Counted from the stretch's first letter, positions 1 through 9,344 are shown. The stretch is DNA of 64,000 nucleotides from Billgrantia sulfidoxydans (GCF_017868775.1 NZ_CP053381.1:1550001-1614000); one strand, 5' to 3'. Notes: generated by a model not told the origin, from the sequence alone. Numbers and translations: made by a program.

Positions 1-42
1 ACGTTACACATGGTTTGGCACCCCCGGGCTTTTCAGGCGCGC

Positions 43-71
43 TTGCCGGCCTGAGCGGCCACTGGTATAGT
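43..71 (+). promoter_or_regulatory. Candidate sigma-70 promoter for ffs
   Basis: TTGCCG at 43-48 and TATAGT at 66-71 are separated by 17 bases. They match the -35 and -10 consensus at 4 of 6 and 5 of 6 positions. The start would fall near 78, leaving a leader before the mature 4.5S RNA. That fits a precursor trimmed at its 5' end, as is known for this RNA. Assignment is by sequence match only. Confidence 0.5.
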
Positions 72-133
72 GCACGCGCACTCGGCAAGCCATTGATGCA
101 ACGCCGGGTTCGAAGCCTCAAGGCTTCGTGTCG

Positions 134-247
134 TGGTGGCCTCGTCGGTCCTCCCGCAACGCTAAACCGCAAACCCCGCCAGGCCCGGAAGGGAGCAACG
201 GTAGTGGTGGCCGCGTGTGCCGGGATGTGGCTGTCGGGGCCGCCTCC
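134..247 (+). ncRNA. ffs: 4.5S RNA of the signal recognition particle
   Basis: This is the small bacterial SRP RNA, which binds Ffh and delivers membrane and secreted proteins to the Sec translocon. The conserved core is visible: CTCCCGCAACGCTA on the 5' side, the apical CCCGGAAGGGAGC segment containing the GGAA tetraloop, and GTGTGCCGGGATGT on the 3' side. The ends pair as a helix, GGTGGC at 135-140 with GCCGCC at 239-244. Length, about 114 bases, matches the gammaproteobacterial form. The exact ends are estimated from the terminal helix. No clear U-tailed terminator was seen after it. Confidence 0.95.
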
Positions 248-446
248 ATTTCGGCCTCCCGCCCGTGCACCCGCTGTCTCCTCATTCTCGATCGTCCGAT
301 CACATCACACTGCGGTGTTCGCTGTTCTCGATCTTCTTCGGCCGTCCTGCACGGCATGGCGTCGTGCGTGCGTCCTGCCGGAAAGAGCCGGCATGTCTCG
401 TTCCCGGGGCGTTGAGCCGAGAGCGGGGCGCCTGGCTTGTTAGACC

Positions 447-475
447 TTGGTAGAATTAGACTTTAGTGGTATCAT
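447..475 (+). promoter_or_regulatory. Candidate promoter for the 101-residue gene
   Basis: TTGGTA at 447-452 and TATCAT at 470-475 have a 17-base spacer. The match is 4 of 6 and 5 of 6 to sigma-70 consensus. It lies 36 bases before the start codon at 512, so the gene would have its own promoter separate from ffs. Confidence 0.5.
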
Positions 476-511
476 GCGGCGCAGCAAACCCCTTGCGAGA
501 GGAAGTGCACC

Positions 512-817
512 ATGCAGATCGACACCACGCCCAACGCCGGCATCCAGCGCAGCCTGCGCCAGTGCCTGTCGAACGCCGCCTTCCTGCTCTACCAGCAGGG
601 CCACGTGCTGGAGACCATCACCATTCCCTTCCGCGGTCTCGATAGCCGCGCCCTGCGCCAGCTGCGCGAAGCCTCCCAGGAGTGGCCTGCCTGCCAGCGC
701 GTGCTGGAGAGCAGCGAGGCCGCCGTCTACAACGAGCAGGGACGTTTCGTGCTGAGCGCCATGGGGCGCGAGCTGCTGTTCGACATGTTCGGCCAAGGGG
801 CGGCGGACTGCGCCTGA
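512..817 (+). CDS. Small conserved-looking protein of unknown function
   Basis: A 101-residue soluble protein with no signal peptide or membrane segment. I do not recognise the family. Two Cys lie near residues 19 and 54 and a third near the C-terminus. The composition looks like an alternating helix/strand single domain. The ATG is preceded by a good GAGAGGAA ribosome site at about 497-504 and by a sigma-70-like promoter, and a strong hairpin follows. It is therefore probably a real single-gene transcript between ffs and the ABC transporter operon on the other strand. No function is proposed. Confidence 0.7.
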   Translation: MQIDTTPNAGIQRSLRQCLSNAAFLLYQQGHVLETITIPFRGLDSRALRQLREASQEWPACQRVLESSEAAVYNEQGRFVLSAMGRELLFDMFGQGAADCA

Positions 818-855
818 GTCGGGCAACCCTCAGCCGGGCGGCAGGATAATCCAGT

Positions 856-882
856 AGCGGGGAGGCCATTGGCCTCCCCGCT
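856..882. terminator. Bidirectional hairpin between convergent genes
   Basis: Perfect inverted repeat, AGCGGGGAGGCC and GGCCTCCCCGCT, with a 3-base ATT loop. It sits between the ends of the 101-residue gene (+) and the transporter ATPase gene (-). There is no T-run on either side, so it may act as a weak or factor-assisted terminator. Confidence 0.6.
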
Positions 883-908
883 GCCGTATGCGGCGCCGCG
901 GCGGCGGC

Positions 909-1709
909 TCAGGGGAGTGCTTGCGCCGCGGTCTGGCTCGCCAGGTGCTTGCGCAGAAAATGGCGGGTGCGATCCTGATCGGGGTGGGTGAACAGGCGCT
1001 CGGGGGTGTTCTCCTCGACCACCACGCCGCCGTCCATGAACATGGCCCAGTCGGAGACGTCGCGGGCGAAGGCCATCTCGTGGGTGACGATGAGCATGGT
1101 CATGTGTTCTTCGGCGAGGCGCTTCATGACCTGGTTCACCTCTTCCACCAGCTCGGGGTCCAGCGCCGAGGTCGCTTCGTCGAACAGCATGACCTTGGGC
1201 TGCATGGCCAGGGCGCGTGCAATGGCGACGCGCTGCTTCTGTCCGCCCGACAGGGAACTGGGGTAGGCCGAGGCCTTGTCGGCCAGTCCCACGCGCTCCA
1301 GAAGCTCCATGCCCAGCTCCCTCGCGCTCCTGGCGTCCATCCCCTTCAGTTTCCTCGGCGCCAGGGTCACGTTGTCGAGCGTCGAGAGGTGCGGAAACAG
1401 ATTGAAGTGCTGGAACACCATGCCCATGTTCTGGCGGATGTGGTTGATGTGCCGCTCGAAGGCGAGACCCTTCAGGTCCGGCCGGTTGACCTGGACGCCA
1501 TCCAGCAGAATGCTGCCCTCGTCGATCACTTCCAGATAGTTGATGGATCGAAGCAGCGTGCTCTTCCCCGATCCCGACGGGCCGATGATCGAGATGATCT
1601 TGCCGCGTTCGACCTTGAGGTCGATACCCTTGAGCACCTCGAGGTCACCGAAGCGTTTCTTGACGCCCTTGAGCTCCACCATGGGAGTGTCTGTTGTTGC
1701 TGTTGTCAT
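909..1709 (-). CDS. Polar amino acid ABC transporter, ATP-binding subunit
   Basis: Cytoplasmic ATPase that powers an ABC importer of the GlnQ/HisP class. Walker [10 protein letters not shown] is at residues 43-51, followed by a Q-loop, the LSGGQ signature near 153, Walker B VMLFDEA near 172 and the switch His in THEMAFA. Length 266 residues is typical. The start could also be the internal Met at residue 10 (MVELKG), since the first nine residues are Thr-rich and outside the domain. It is the last gene of a leftward series in the order binding protein, permease, permease, ATPase, 12 bases after the second permease. The substrate is likely the compound broken down by the enzymes encoded upstream on the same strand; this is inferred from position. 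Confidence 0.93.
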   Translation of the reverse strand: MTTATTDTPMVELKGVKKRFGDLEVLKGIDLKVERGKIISIIGPSGSGKSTLLRSINYLEVIDEGSILLDGVQVNRPDLKGLAFERHINHIRQNMGMVFQHFNLFPHLSTLDNVTLAPRKLKGMDARSARELGMELLERVGLADKASAYPSSLSGGQKQRVAIARALAMQPKVMLFDEATSALDPELVEEVNQVMKRLAEEHMTMLIVTHEMAFARDVSDWAMFMDGGVVVEENTPERLFTHPDQDRTRHFLRKHLASQTAAQALP

Positions 1710-1721
1710 GTCAGGTCCTTG

Positions 1722-2375
1722 TTATCTACGAATGGCGGCACGGCGCTCCACCCACGATTGGCCGGTTTCCATCACAATGTTGATCAGGTAGTAGATGGCC
1801 GCGATGGTGATATAGAACTCGAAGGGCCGGAAGGTCACGCTGATGGCATATTGGGAGAGGTAGACCAGCTCGGCGATGCCGATGGCGGAAAGCACCGAGA
1901 TGTCCTTGACCATGATGATCATGTTGTTGCCGAGCTGAGGAATGGCGCGATAGAACGCCTGTGGAATGATGATGTGGAAGAGCGTGGCGAGATGGCCGAA
2001 GCCCAGCGAGCGCGAGGCTTCGTACTGACCGTTCGAGACCGACTTGATGGTGGCGATGAAGATGTCGGCGTTGTAGGCCATGTAGTGAAAGCCGAGTCCC
2101 AGCACGCCTACCGCGATGGCGGGGATCAACACCCACTGTCCGATACCGAAGTACAGGAAGTAGAGCTGGAGCAGCAGTGGGGTGGTCATGAACAGCCAGA
2201 TCAGGAAACGCAGCGGCCAGCTCACGGCTTTTCTCGTGTAGAGGGAGATCACGGCGACGAGCTGGCCGCCGATGATCGACAGAAGGGCGACCACCACGCC
2301 GATCAGGAGTGTGGCACCGATGCCCTTGATGAGAATCGGAAAATAGGTGATGACGGGGCTGAAATCGAATTCCAT
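1722..2375 (-). CDS. Polar amino acid ABC transporter, permease
   Basis: Inner-membrane channel subunit of the HisMQ type, 217 residues. Several hydrophobic helices are evident. The EAA loop is visible as EASRSLGFGHLATLFHIIIPQA near residues 125-146, where it docks the ATPase. It pairs with the related permease encoded just before it to form the heteromeric channel. The start ATG at 2375 was chosen because the downstream sequence opens directly into the first membrane segment. No membrane-topology oddities were seen. Confidence 0.92.
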   Translation of the reverse strand: MEFDFSPVITYFPILIKGIGATLLIGVVVALLSIIGGQLVAVISLYTRKAVSWPLRFLIWLFMTTPLLLQLYFLYFGIGQWVLIPAIAVGVLGLGFHYMAYNADIFIATIKSVSNGQYEASRSLGFGHLATLFHIIIPQAFYRAIPQLGNNMIIMVKDISVLSAIGIAELVYLSQYAISVTFRPFEFYITIAAIYYLINIVMETGQSWVERRAAIRR

Positions 2376-2448
2376 GGCGGCTTAACCCTGGTGGTTCCAT
2401 TGTCCGGCGGCGCTATCGGCGCATCGGTTCCATTGCGTGTTCAATGCC

Positions 2449-3105
2449 CTAGAGATAGGTGTATCGCGTGGCGCGACGGTAGAGGAGCTCGACGATGCCC
2501 ATCACCGCGTAGATGATGACGATGTACATCAGCGCGCTGAGCGAGAAGACCTCCAGGGGCTTGTAGGTGGACCCGGTCAAGCGCTGGGCCTGGTAGGTCA
2601 GCTCGACCACGGAGATGATGGAGACCAACGACGAGTTCTTGACCAGGATGATGGCGAGCACGCCGATGGAGCGAATCATCAGGCCCGCCGACTGAGGCAA
2701 GATGATGTGGCGTAGCGTGGCTAAGCGGCCAAACCCCAGCGACCGTGAGGCCTCATCCTGCCCGCTGTCGACCGATTCGATGGCGCCGCGAATGGCTTCG
2801 CTCATGTAGGCGCCGATGTTGAAGGCACCGACCACCACGCCGCAGGTGAAAGGATCCAGGCGCAGGCCGATCGCGGGTCCGCCGTAGAAGACCAGCAGCA
2901 GCTGGACGAAATAGGGGGTGCCGCGGACGACGCTGATGTAGGTGCGGGCCAGCCAGCGAACGGGAAGATGGCGTGAGGTGCGAAACGCCACCAGCGCCGA
3001 GGCGATGAAGAAACCGAAGAACAGGCCTCGAGCCGATATGTCGATGGTGATCCACGCCGCTTTCACCAGCAGTGGCGCTATCTCCATCATCAGGTTGATG
3101 TCCAT
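2449..3105 (-). CDS. Polar amino acid ABC transporter, permease
   Basis: Second inner-membrane channel subunit, 218 residues, same HisMQ family as its neighbour. The N-terminal segment is followed by the family motif VVRGTPYFVQLLLVF, and the EAA loop EASRSLGFGRLATLRHIILPQS lies near residues 118-139. It follows the binding-protein gene by 73 bases, a gap that contains a hairpin, and precedes the other permease by 73 bases. Typical length and no missing motifs. Confidence 0.92.
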   Translation of the reverse strand: MDINLMMEIAPLLVKAAWITIDISARGLFFGFFIASALVAFRTSRHLPVRWLARTYISVVRGTPYFVQLLLVFYGGPAIGLRLDPFTCGVVVGAFNIGAYMSEAIRGAIESVDSGQDEASRSLGFGRLATLRHIILPQSAGLMIRSIGVLAIILVKNSSLVSIISVVELTYQAQRLTGSTYKPLEVFSLSALMYIVIIYAVMGIVELLYRRATRYTYL

Positions 3106-3142
3106 GGTCCCCTCGACCTCTTATTGTGTATGAACCCCTCGG

Positions 3143-3168
3143 GCCAGCAGGGCTCGTGCCCTGCCGGC
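3143..3168 (-). other. Intercistronic mRNA hairpin after the binding-protein gene
   Basis: GCAGGGC (3147-3153) pairs with GCCCTGC (3158-3164) around a TCGT loop, and GCC/GGC extend the stem past one mismatch. There is no T-run. A stable hairpin directly after a binding-protein gene commonly protects that part of the mRNA or partly attenuates the permease genes, so that the binding protein is made in excess. Confidence 0.5.
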
Positions 3169-3178
3169 GCACGAAACT

Positions 3179-3982
3179 TCAGTCGAACTCGACCCCTTCG
3201 CCGATCCACCTGTCGACGATCCCCTGGTAGGTGCCATCCGCCTTGATCTCGGCCAGTGCCGTATTGAGCGCTTCCTTCAGCTCCGGCGTGTTCTTCTGGA
3301 TGGAAATGGCCGCGGGCCAACTGGGCAATTCGCCGACATCCACCTGCTTGATGGCGAGGTCCTGCTCGTTGAGCGCCACGTAGACGGGAATGTCATCGGC
3401 GACCATGACGTCGATGCGTCCCGTGGTCAGCGCGTTCAACATGTCGGGCAGGCCCTGGAAGGTCTGGTTGCGCCATTTGCCTTCGCCATGCTCGGTGGCC
3501 CACTGATTGCCGGTCTCTCCGAGGGTGGAGCCGACGTTCTTGCCTTCGAAGTCGTCGATCCCGTTGACGTCGTCGGTGCCCTCCTGCACCCAGATGGAGA
3601 GTCCCGAACGGTAATAGCTGTCGGTGAAGTCCACGGCCTTTTCGCGCTCTTCCGTCACGCTCATGCTGCAGATGCAGGCGTCGAAGCGGCCGCCGGCCAG
3701 GGCGGCGACGATGCCGTTCCACGGCGAGGTCTGGATGTTGGCCTCGACGCCCATCCTGTCGGCCAGGGCATTGGCGATATCCACATCGAAGCCGACCAGG
3801 TTGCCGGACGTGTCGACATAGCTGAAGGGAGGATAGGCGCCGGAGTTGGCCACCTGGAAGACGTCGTCCCGGATCTCGGGTAGATCTCGCGCCTGGACCG
3901 GCAGGCTGGCCAGGGAAACGGCGCCGATCAGTGTCATGGCCCCGATCATGGAACGGTGGAACGGTTTGTTGTGATTTGTCAT
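3179..3982 (-). CDS. Polar amino acid ABC transporter, periplasmic substrate-binding protein
   Basis: Periplasmic solute-binding protein of family 3 (SBP_bac_3), 267 residues. It has a signal peptide of about 30 residues ending near VQARD. The mature N-terminus reads GAYPPFSYVD and GFDVDIANALADRMG, the usual ligand-binding lobe, with the SMSVTEERE and VDFTDSYY segments following. I used the ATG at 3982, with AGGAA about 8 bases upstream, instead of a longer frame that begins 45 bases earlier. It is first gene of the transporter set. The upstream gap to the thiolase gene (3983-4155) is AT-rich and may hold a promoter, so the transporter could be transcribed alone or with the enzymes. Confidence 0.93.
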   Translation of the reverse strand: MTNHNKPFHRSMIGAMTLIGAVSLASLPVQARDLPEIRDDVFQVANSGAYPPFSYVDTSGNLVGFDVDIANALADRMGVEANIQTSPWNGIVAALAGGRFDACICSMSVTEEREKAVDFTDSYYRSGLSIWVQEGTDDVNGIDDFEGKNVGSTLGETGNQWATEHGEGKWRNQTFQGLPDMLNALTTGRIDVMVADDIPVYVALNEQDLAIKQVDVGELPSWPAAISIQKNTPELKEALNTALAEIKADGTYQGIVDRWIGEGVEFD

Positions 3983-4155
3983 GTCGATTCCTGCTCTTGT
4001 TGGTGTATGTCTGCGGGCTTGCAGCACATGCAGCGTCGCGGCATGCCTCGCCGTTGCTGCCGTCCATCGCAGCGGTTCTGGGCCTCGCGGCCTTATTGCT
4101 TCCTGTTATATTGCTAAATTCAAATATTCTAGCCTAGCAAGCATTGACCGTGCCG

Positions 4156-5346
4156 TCACATGCGCTCCAGGATCACGGCGATGCCTTGGCCGCCACCCAC
4201 ACAGGCCGTGGCGCAGCCGAAGCGACCGCCATCGTGAGCGAGGATGCGCGCCAGGGTGCCGGCCAGGCGCACGCCGGTGGCCCCCAGCGGGTGGCCCAGG
4301 GCCAGGGCGCCGCCCCAGACGTTGACCCTGGCGGGGTCGAGCCCGAGCTGGCGCATGGCGTGAAGCGGCACGGCGGCGAACGCCTCGTTGATCTCCCAGG
4401 CGTCGATCTGCTCCGGACGCAGGCCGGCCTGGGCCAGTGCTCGCTCGGCGGCCGCGGCGGCTCCGGCGCCCATGGACTCCGGGGCCACGCCCACATCGGC
4501 GAATGCCACGATGCGGGCCAGCGGCCTGGCACCATGGTGCTCTACTGCAGCTGCCGACATCAGCAGCGTGGCGGCGGCGCCCGAGGTCAGCGGCGAGCTG
4601 TTGCCGGCGGTGACCCGGCCGCCTTCGAGAAACACCGGGTCGAGCCCGGCGAGCCGTTCCGCGCTGGTGTCGGGCCGAATGTTGGCGTCTCGCACGATCG
4701 TTTCACCGGCGGGGTTGGCCAGTGCCAGACGCTCGCCGTCGAAGCAACTCTCCGCCTCGGCCCGCGCCGCGCGGCGGTGGGATTCGAGGGCGAAGGCGTC
4801 CATCTCCTCACGCGCGATGCCGGTCGATGCCGCCAGGCGCTCGGCGGTAAGGCCCATGTTCAGCGCCACGTCGAGTTCGAGCCAGGGAGCGTTCTGCAGG
4901 GTAGCGGGGGTGGTCAGTACGCCTTCCTTGAACAGCGCGGGGCCCATCGGCACGCGGGTCATGTTCTCGAAACCGCCCGCCATGGCCACTTCCACCGCGC
5001 CGGCCTGGATCTCGCGGGCGGCGCTGCGCAGGGCGGCCAGCCCCGAGCCGCACTGCTGGTCGATCTGGCGGCTGGCACACGCGCGGCCCTGCGGGCCGAG
5101 CCGCTGTGACAGCCACAGCGGGTAGCGGCCGCCGAAGCTCCACTGCTCCTTGACCGGCAACGCACAGCCGATGCTGAACTCCTCCACAGCGTCGGGGGCG
5201 AGGCCGCCGCGCTCGAGCAGGGCGTCGATCACCCGGGCGAGCAGGGCATCGCCGCGGGTCTCGGCCCAGCCGTCCACCTCCGGCTTGCGCGGGTGGGCGC
5301 GGGTGAAGGCACTGCGGGCGTAGTCGACGAGATACGCTTCCTTCAT
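4156..5346 (-). CDS. Thiolase (acetyl-CoA C-acyltransferase)
   Basis: Cleaves a 3-oxoacyl-CoA with CoA to give acetyl-CoA and a shortened acyl-CoA, or runs in reverse. 396 residues. All catalytic motifs are present: the nucleophilic Cys in QQCGSG (about residue 90), NEAFA, the His in [10 protein letters not shown], and the second Cys in CVGGGQG near the end. The ATG at 5346 was chosen because it gives the family's N-terminus ([11 protein letters not shown]) and overlaps the stop of the M20 gene by four bases, indicating translational coupling. It is the last enzyme of the leftward catabolic block. With the CoA transferase upstream it would turn a 3-oxoacid into acetyl-CoA units. The precise chain length is not readable. 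Confidence 0.92.
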   Translation of the reverse strand: MKEAYLVDYARSAFTRAHPRKPEVDGWAETRGDALLARVIDALLERGGLAPDAVEEFSIGCALPVKEQWSFGGRYPLWLSQRLGPQGRACASRQIDQQCGSGLAALRSAAREIQAGAVEVAMAGGFENMTRVPMGPALFKEGVLTTPATLQNAPWLELDVALNMGLTAERLAASTGIAREEMDAFALESHRRAARAEAESCFDGERLALANPAGETIVRDANIRPDTSAERLAGLDPVFLEGGRVTAGNSSPLTSGAAATLLMSAAAVEHHGARPLARIVAFADVGVAPESMGAGAAAAAERALAQAGLRPEQIDAWEINEAFAAVPLHAMRQLGLDPARVNVWGGALALGHPLGATGVRLAGTLARILAHDGGRFGCATACVGGGQGIAVILERM

Positions 5347-6626
5347 GAACGATCTCCTGCGGCTCTGGCCATCTCCGCCCAGCGATGGATGAACAGCGCG
5401 TAGGTGGTCAGCACGTGACGGATCGAGTCGATCTCGACGCACTCGTCGACACCATGGATGCGCTGGGCCACCGGCCCGTAGCAGGTGCCGTTGATTCGCC
5501 CGCTGACGTGGAAGGCGCGCAGGTCGGTGGTGCAGGTGGAGAGGTAGGTGGCCGGCGGCTCGCCGAGCAGGTCCCGGTGGCAGCGCGAGAGCAGGGCGAT
5601 GCCCGGTGCCTCGAGGTCGATTAAGTGACCCTCGGAGCGGAAGCCATGGAACTCCACCCGGGGTGCGGGGCTACCATCGGCAAGCTCGGCGTGGCGTGCC
5701 GCGATGCACCGCCGCACACGCTCCATCACCTCGTCGGGCATCATGCCCGGCGGGAAGCCGACGCGGCCCTCGAGGAGGGCATGGGCGGGCACGCTGGAGG
5801 CCCAGTTGCCCCCCTCGATCTTGCCGATGCTGAGGTTGAAGGGGCTGTCGAGGGCGTCGTAGGGGGCCTGGCGCGGCAGGCCGTTGATCTCCGCCTCCAG
5901 CGCCTTGAAGGCCGGCAGGTATTCGACCAGGGTCTCGATGGCGTTGCGCCCGGCGCGGGTGTCGAGCACATGGGCCGGCACCCCCTCCAGGTGCATGCGG
6001 AACCACAGCACTCCGACCTGGCCGGCATAGATCCGGGGGCCGAAGGGCTCGGGGATCAGCACGAAGTCGCCGCTGTAGCCCTGGTGCAGGCAGGCCAGGG
6101 CACCGTTGCCGGTGCACTCCTCCTCGATCACCGTCTGTAGGGTCAGCGGGAAGTCGATGGCCACGCCGGCCTCGCGCACCGCCTGCACGGCCAGGGTCAT
6201 GGCGGCGATCCCGGCCTTCATGTCGCCGGCGCCGCGCCCGTAGAGCCAACCGTCCTGCTCCCAGGGCTCCCACGGCGGGCGGGTCCACATGTGGGTGGGT
6301 TCGGCGGGCACCACGTCGAGGTGGCCATTGAGCACCAGGTGCGGCCCCGGAGCGTCGGCGTTGAGCCGGGCCAACAGATTGTAGCGTCCCGCACAGTCCC
6401 ATTCGACGGGGGCCCGATGGGGATGGTCGGCGAAGCCGGGTGCATCCAGCGGTACCCGGGTGACCGGCAGATCGAGGCGCTCGAACCAGCGCTCCATCGT
6501 CTCCAGCGCGCCGTGCTCCTCGCCCAGCACGCTATAGCCGCGCACCAGGTCGCGGGTCAGCGCCAGGGTGTCGTCCATCAGCGCTTCGCAGCGTGCGACG
6601 ATGCGCTGCTCGATGGCGCTCAGCAT
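5343..6626 (-). CDS. M20-family deacylase (ArgE/DapE type)
   Basis: Zinc-dependent amidohydrolase of 427 residues, likely removing an acyl group from an N-acylated amino acid. The M20 metal motifs are visible: LNGHLDVVP (His, Asp), GRGAGDMKAG (bridging Asp), IEEECTGNG (catalytic Glu and metal Glu), and HGVDECVEI (His) near the C-terminus. The ATG at 6626 overlaps the stop of the CoA transferase B gene by one base (TGATG); a longer upstream frame is only read-through into that gene. Its place between CoA transferase and thiolase genes is unlike arginine or lysine biosynthesis and suggests a catabolic substrate. ArgE or DapE activity is the less likely alternative. Confidence 0.88.
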   Translation of the reverse strand: MLSAIEQRIVARCEALMDDTLALTRDLVRGYSVLGEEHGALETMERWFERLDLPVTRVPLDAPGFADHPHRAPVEWDCAGRYNLLARLNADAPGPHLVLNGHLDVVPAEPTHMWTRPPWEPWEQDGWLYGRGAGDMKAGIAAMTLAVQAVREAGVAIDFPLTLQTVIEEECTGNGALACLHQGYSGDFVLIPEPFGPRIYAGQVGVLWFRMHLEGVPAHVLDTRAGRNAIETLVEYLPAFKALEAEINGLPRQAPYDALDSPFNLSIGKIEGGNWASSVPAHALLEGRVGFPPGMMPDEVMERVRRCIAARHAELADGSPAPRVEFHGFRSEGHLIDLEAPGIALLSRCHRDLLGEPPATYLSTCTTDLRAFHVSGRINGTCYGPVAQRIHGVDECVEIDSIRHVLTTYALFIHRWAEMARAAGDRS

Positions 6627-7279
6627 CAGAATCTCCCCAGTCGACGCTCGTCGACGATCAGCTCGGCTTCGGTGGCCTCGCGCAGCTCGGCCACGCTCAA
6701 GCCATCGGCGATATCCACCACGGCGAGCCCTTGCGGCGTGACGTCGAGCACCGCCTTGTCGGTGACGATGCGCGACACGCAGCGCTCGGCGGTGAGCGGC
6801 AGGCGGCAGCGCTTGAGTATCTTGGGGTTGCCGTGCTTGTCGTTGTGCGAGCACAGGATCACCAGGCGCCTGACCTTCTGCGCCAGCTCCATGGCGCCAC
6901 CGATGCCCGGCGAGAACTTGCCGGGGATCTTCCAGTTGGCCAGGTTGCCCAGTTCATCCACCTCGAAGGCGCCCATGAAGGTGAGGTCTACGCGGCTGCG
7001 GCGGATCATGGCGAAGGACATGGCGCTGTCGAACACGCTGGCGCCGGGGCGGGTGGCGATGTAGGCGCCCCCGGAGTCGATCATGTCCCAGTCGGGAGCT
7101 TCGTCGTCGCGACGTGGACGACAGCCCAGCACGCCGTTCTCGGAGTGCACCAGCACCTCCATCTCGTCGGGCAGGTAGTGGAACAGCTGGGTGGGCAGGC
7201 CGATACCGAGGTTGACGATCTGCCCCGGGATCACCTCGCGGGCGGCGCGGGCGAGGATGCGTTGCTGATCAGCCGACAT
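6626..7279 (-). CDS. 3-oxoacid CoA transferase, subunit B
   Basis: Beta subunit (217 residues) of a class I CoA transferase, which moves CoA from succinyl-CoA or acetyl-CoA to a 3-oxoacid. The catalytic Glu is in HSENGVLG near residue 47, and the N-terminal VNLGIGLPTQLFHYLP motif is typical. It overlaps the subunit A gene by 11 bases, so the two are translationally coupled and made in equal amounts. The donor and acceptor cannot be read from sequence; acetoacetate, 3-oxoadipate and related acids are all used within the family. Confidence 0.92.
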   Translation of the reverse strand: MSADQQRILARAAREVIPGQIVNLGIGLPTQLFHYLPDEMEVLVHSENGVLGCRPRRDDEAPDWDMIDSGGAYIATRPGASVFDSAMSFAMIRRSRVDLTFMGAFEVDELGNLANWKIPGKFSPGIGGAMELAQKVRRLVILCSHNDKHGNPKILKRCRLPLTAERCVSRIVTDKAVLDVTPQGLAVVDIADGLSVAELREATEAELIVDERRLGRF

Positions 7280-7970
7280 GGGCGCGCCTCCCTTGTTCGC
7301 TGGTGTCGCGAGCGACCTCCACTACCTGGCTGACGAAGGCGCAGGGGGTGTGGATCGCCTCGAGGACCAGGCTGCCGGGCTCGTCGACCCGGTAGGCCTG
7401 GGCGATGACGGTATCGGCGGCCATGGCCATCAGTGGGTTGAAGTTGCTCGCAGTGGCACGGTAGATCAGGTTGCCGTAGCGGTCGGCGCGCTCGGCGTGG
7501 ACCAGGGCGAAATCGGCGTAGAGCGCCGGCTCGATGCCCCAGGTGCGGCCATCCAGCTCGATTTCGCGGCGCTTGCCGGCGATCTCGGTGCCCTGGCCGA
7601 TGTCGGTGATGAAGGCGTGATGGCCGGCTCCGGCGCTGCGGATCTTCTCGGCGAGCAGCCCCTGAGGGAACAGCTCTACCTCCAGCTCGCCGCGGTTCAT
7701 CGCCGCGATGGCGTCACGGTTGAGGCCAATGTGCGAGGTGATCAGGCGACGCACCCGACCGGCCGCGATCAGCTTGCCGATGCCGATGCCCGGCTCGTTG
7801 GCGTCGTTCTTGATCAGGGTGAGGTCGCGCTGGCCCTGGGCCAGCAGCTCGTCGACCAGGGCGAAGGGCGTGCCCGGCGAGCCGAAGCCGCCGACCATGA
7901 TCGAGGCGCCGTGCGGAATGGCGGCGATGGCCTCGTCGATGTCGCGATGTTTCTGATTGAGAAGCGTCAT
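7269..7970 (-). CDS. 3-oxoacid CoA transferase, subunit A
   Basis: Alpha subunit (233 residues) of the same CoA transferase. The glycine-rich N-terminal motif is present as MVGGFGSPGTPFALVDEL near residues 25-42, and LITSHIGLN and YRATASNFNP match the family's later conserved segments. It starts 24 bases after the aminotransferase stop codon and overlaps subunit B. No fusion of the two subunits is seen, as is usual in bacteria. Confidence 0.92.
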   Translation of the reverse strand: MTLLNQKHRDIDEAIAAIPHGASIMVGGFGSPGTPFALVDELLAQGQRDLTLIKNDANEPGIGIGKLIAAGRVRRLITSHIGLNRDAIAAMNRGELEVELFPQGLLAEKIRSAGAGHHAFITDIGQGTEIAGKRREIELDGRTWGIEPALYADFALVHAERADRYGNLIYRATASNFNPLMAMAADTVIAQAYRVDEPGSLVLEAIHTPCAFVSQVVEVARDTSEQGRRAHVG

Positions 7971-7994
7971 GAGGGTGCCTTTTCCATCTGGCGG

Positions 7995-9344
7995 TCAGGG
8001 TGTCGCGGCCTTGGCGTTCGAGGCGGTCACCTCGCGGTCGAAGCGCAGCATGGTGCGTTCGAGCCGGAGCAGCAGCTCGGCGGTGTCGGCGGCGTCGATG
8101 GTCAGCGGCGGGGTGACCAGGAAGTGGTCGCCGGCCACGCCGTTCAGTGTCCGCCGTGGGTAGATCAGCAGTCCCTCTTCCCTGGCCAGCGCCGTGATGC
8201 GGGCGAAGCGGTTCTGCTCGGCGGGGAAGGGCGCCTTGGTATCGGCATCGGCGACCAGCTCCACGCCCCATAGCAGCCCCAGGCCGCGCACGTCGCCGAC
8301 CCAGGGGAAGCGGGCCTTGAGCGCCTGCAGTCCCTCCTTCAGCTCGCGGCCGCGGGCCGCCACGTTGTCGAGCACGTGCTCGCGCTGCATGGCATCGATC
8401 ACCGCCAGCCCGGTGGCGCAGGCCAGCGGGTTGCCGGCATAGGTATGGCCGTGCTGGAAGCCGCCAGAGGCCATGACCGTCTCGACGATATCGGCACGCG
8501 ACAGCACCGCCCCCACCGGGTAGTAGCCGGCACCGAGCCCCTTGGCGGTGGCCAGCAGGTCGGGCGTAACGCCGTAGTGCTGGTAGGCGAACCAGGCCCC
8601 GGTACGGCCGACGCCGGTCAGCACTTCATCGAGAATCAACAGGCAGCCGAACTCGTCGCACAGCGCACGAATGCCTTCCAGGTAGCGCCGGTCGAGCAGG
8701 CGCGCGCCGGTGCTGGCGCCGCCCACCGGTTCGAGTACGAAGGCGATGATCGTCTCGGGACCGGTGGCCTCGATGGTGGCGCGGGTCTCTTCCAGCACCC
8801 GTGCCACGTGCCGGGCGTCGTCGGCGTCGCCATGACGAAAGAAATCGGGGCCAGGCACCTTGAGCGACGCGGTAGTGATGTCGGCGAAGGGGGCTTCCAG
8901 CGGCTCGTAGCCGGTCACGCCCAGCGCCCCCAGGGTGCTGCCGTGATAGGAGGGGCGCAGCGAGACGAAGCGCTGGCGCTGCGGCTCGCCCCGGGCGACG
9001 AAGTACTGGCGCGCCAGCTTGAGCGCCGACTCCACCGCCTCCGAGCCGCTGGAGACGAAGAACACCTTCTCCAACTGACGATGGGTAAGGGTCACCAGCG
9101 TCTCGGCCAGGGCGACCGCCGGGGCATTCTCGAACTGGGTGCGGTAGGTGAAGGCGACCCGGTCGAGCTGGGCAAGCATGGCGTCGCGGATGTCGGCCCG
9201 ACCATGGCCGAGGTTGCAGGCGATGGCGCCGGAGCAGCCATCCAGGTATTGGCGGCCGGACTCATCCCACAGGTAGACGCCCTTGGCGTGGCTGACTTCG
9301 GGCAGGGTGGGGCCGGCCTGGTAGAACAGAGGCGATGGGTCCAT
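7995..9344 (-). CDS. Class III PLP-dependent aminotransferase
   Basis: Moves an amino group from a distal or beta position to pyruvate or 2-oxoglutarate. 449 residues. Visible fold-type I motifs are GSEAVESALKLAR (phosphate-binding loop), LILDEVLTGVGRTG (Asp that contacts the pyridine nitrogen) and LLATAKGLGAGYYP with the Schiff-base Lys near residue 270. Class III enzymes act on omega- and beta-amino acids, diamines and acetylornithine. It is first in the leftward catabolic block and divergent from a LysR gene. The CoA transferase and thiolase that follow suggest its product is a 3-oxoacid, hence a beta-amino acid substrate; this is inference. Confidence 0.9.
   Translation of the reverse strand: MDPSPLFYQAGPTLPEVSHAKGVYLWDESGRQYLDGCSGAIACNLGHGRADIRDAMLAQLDRVAFTYRTQFENAPAVALAETLVTLTHRQLEKVFFVSSGSEAVESALKLARQYFVARGEPQRQRFVSLRPSYHGSTLGALGVTGYEPLEAPFADITTASLKVPGPDFFRHGDADDARHVARVLEETRATIEATGPETIIAFVLEPVGGASTGARLLDRRYLEGIRALCDEFGCLLILDEVLTGVGRTGAWFAYQHYGVTPDLLATAKGLGAGYYPVGAVLSRADIVETVMASGGFQHGHTYAGNPLACATGLAVIDAMQREHVLDNVAARGRELKEGLQALKARFPWVGDVRGLGLLWGVELVADADTKAPFPAEQNRFARITALAREEGLLIYPRRTLNGVAGDHFLVTPPLTIDAADTAELLLRLERTMLRFDREVTASNAKAATP

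Noticed and set aside
248..511. A gene or terminator between ffs and the 101-residue gene
   Set aside because: The open frames there are short, overlap ffs and lack ribosome sites, and only weak 5-base stems are present.
888..2516. A 542-codon open frame opposite the ABC transporter genes
   Set aside because: It is antisense to three well-supported genes and has no recognisable domains; GC-rich DNA commonly leaves such frames open.
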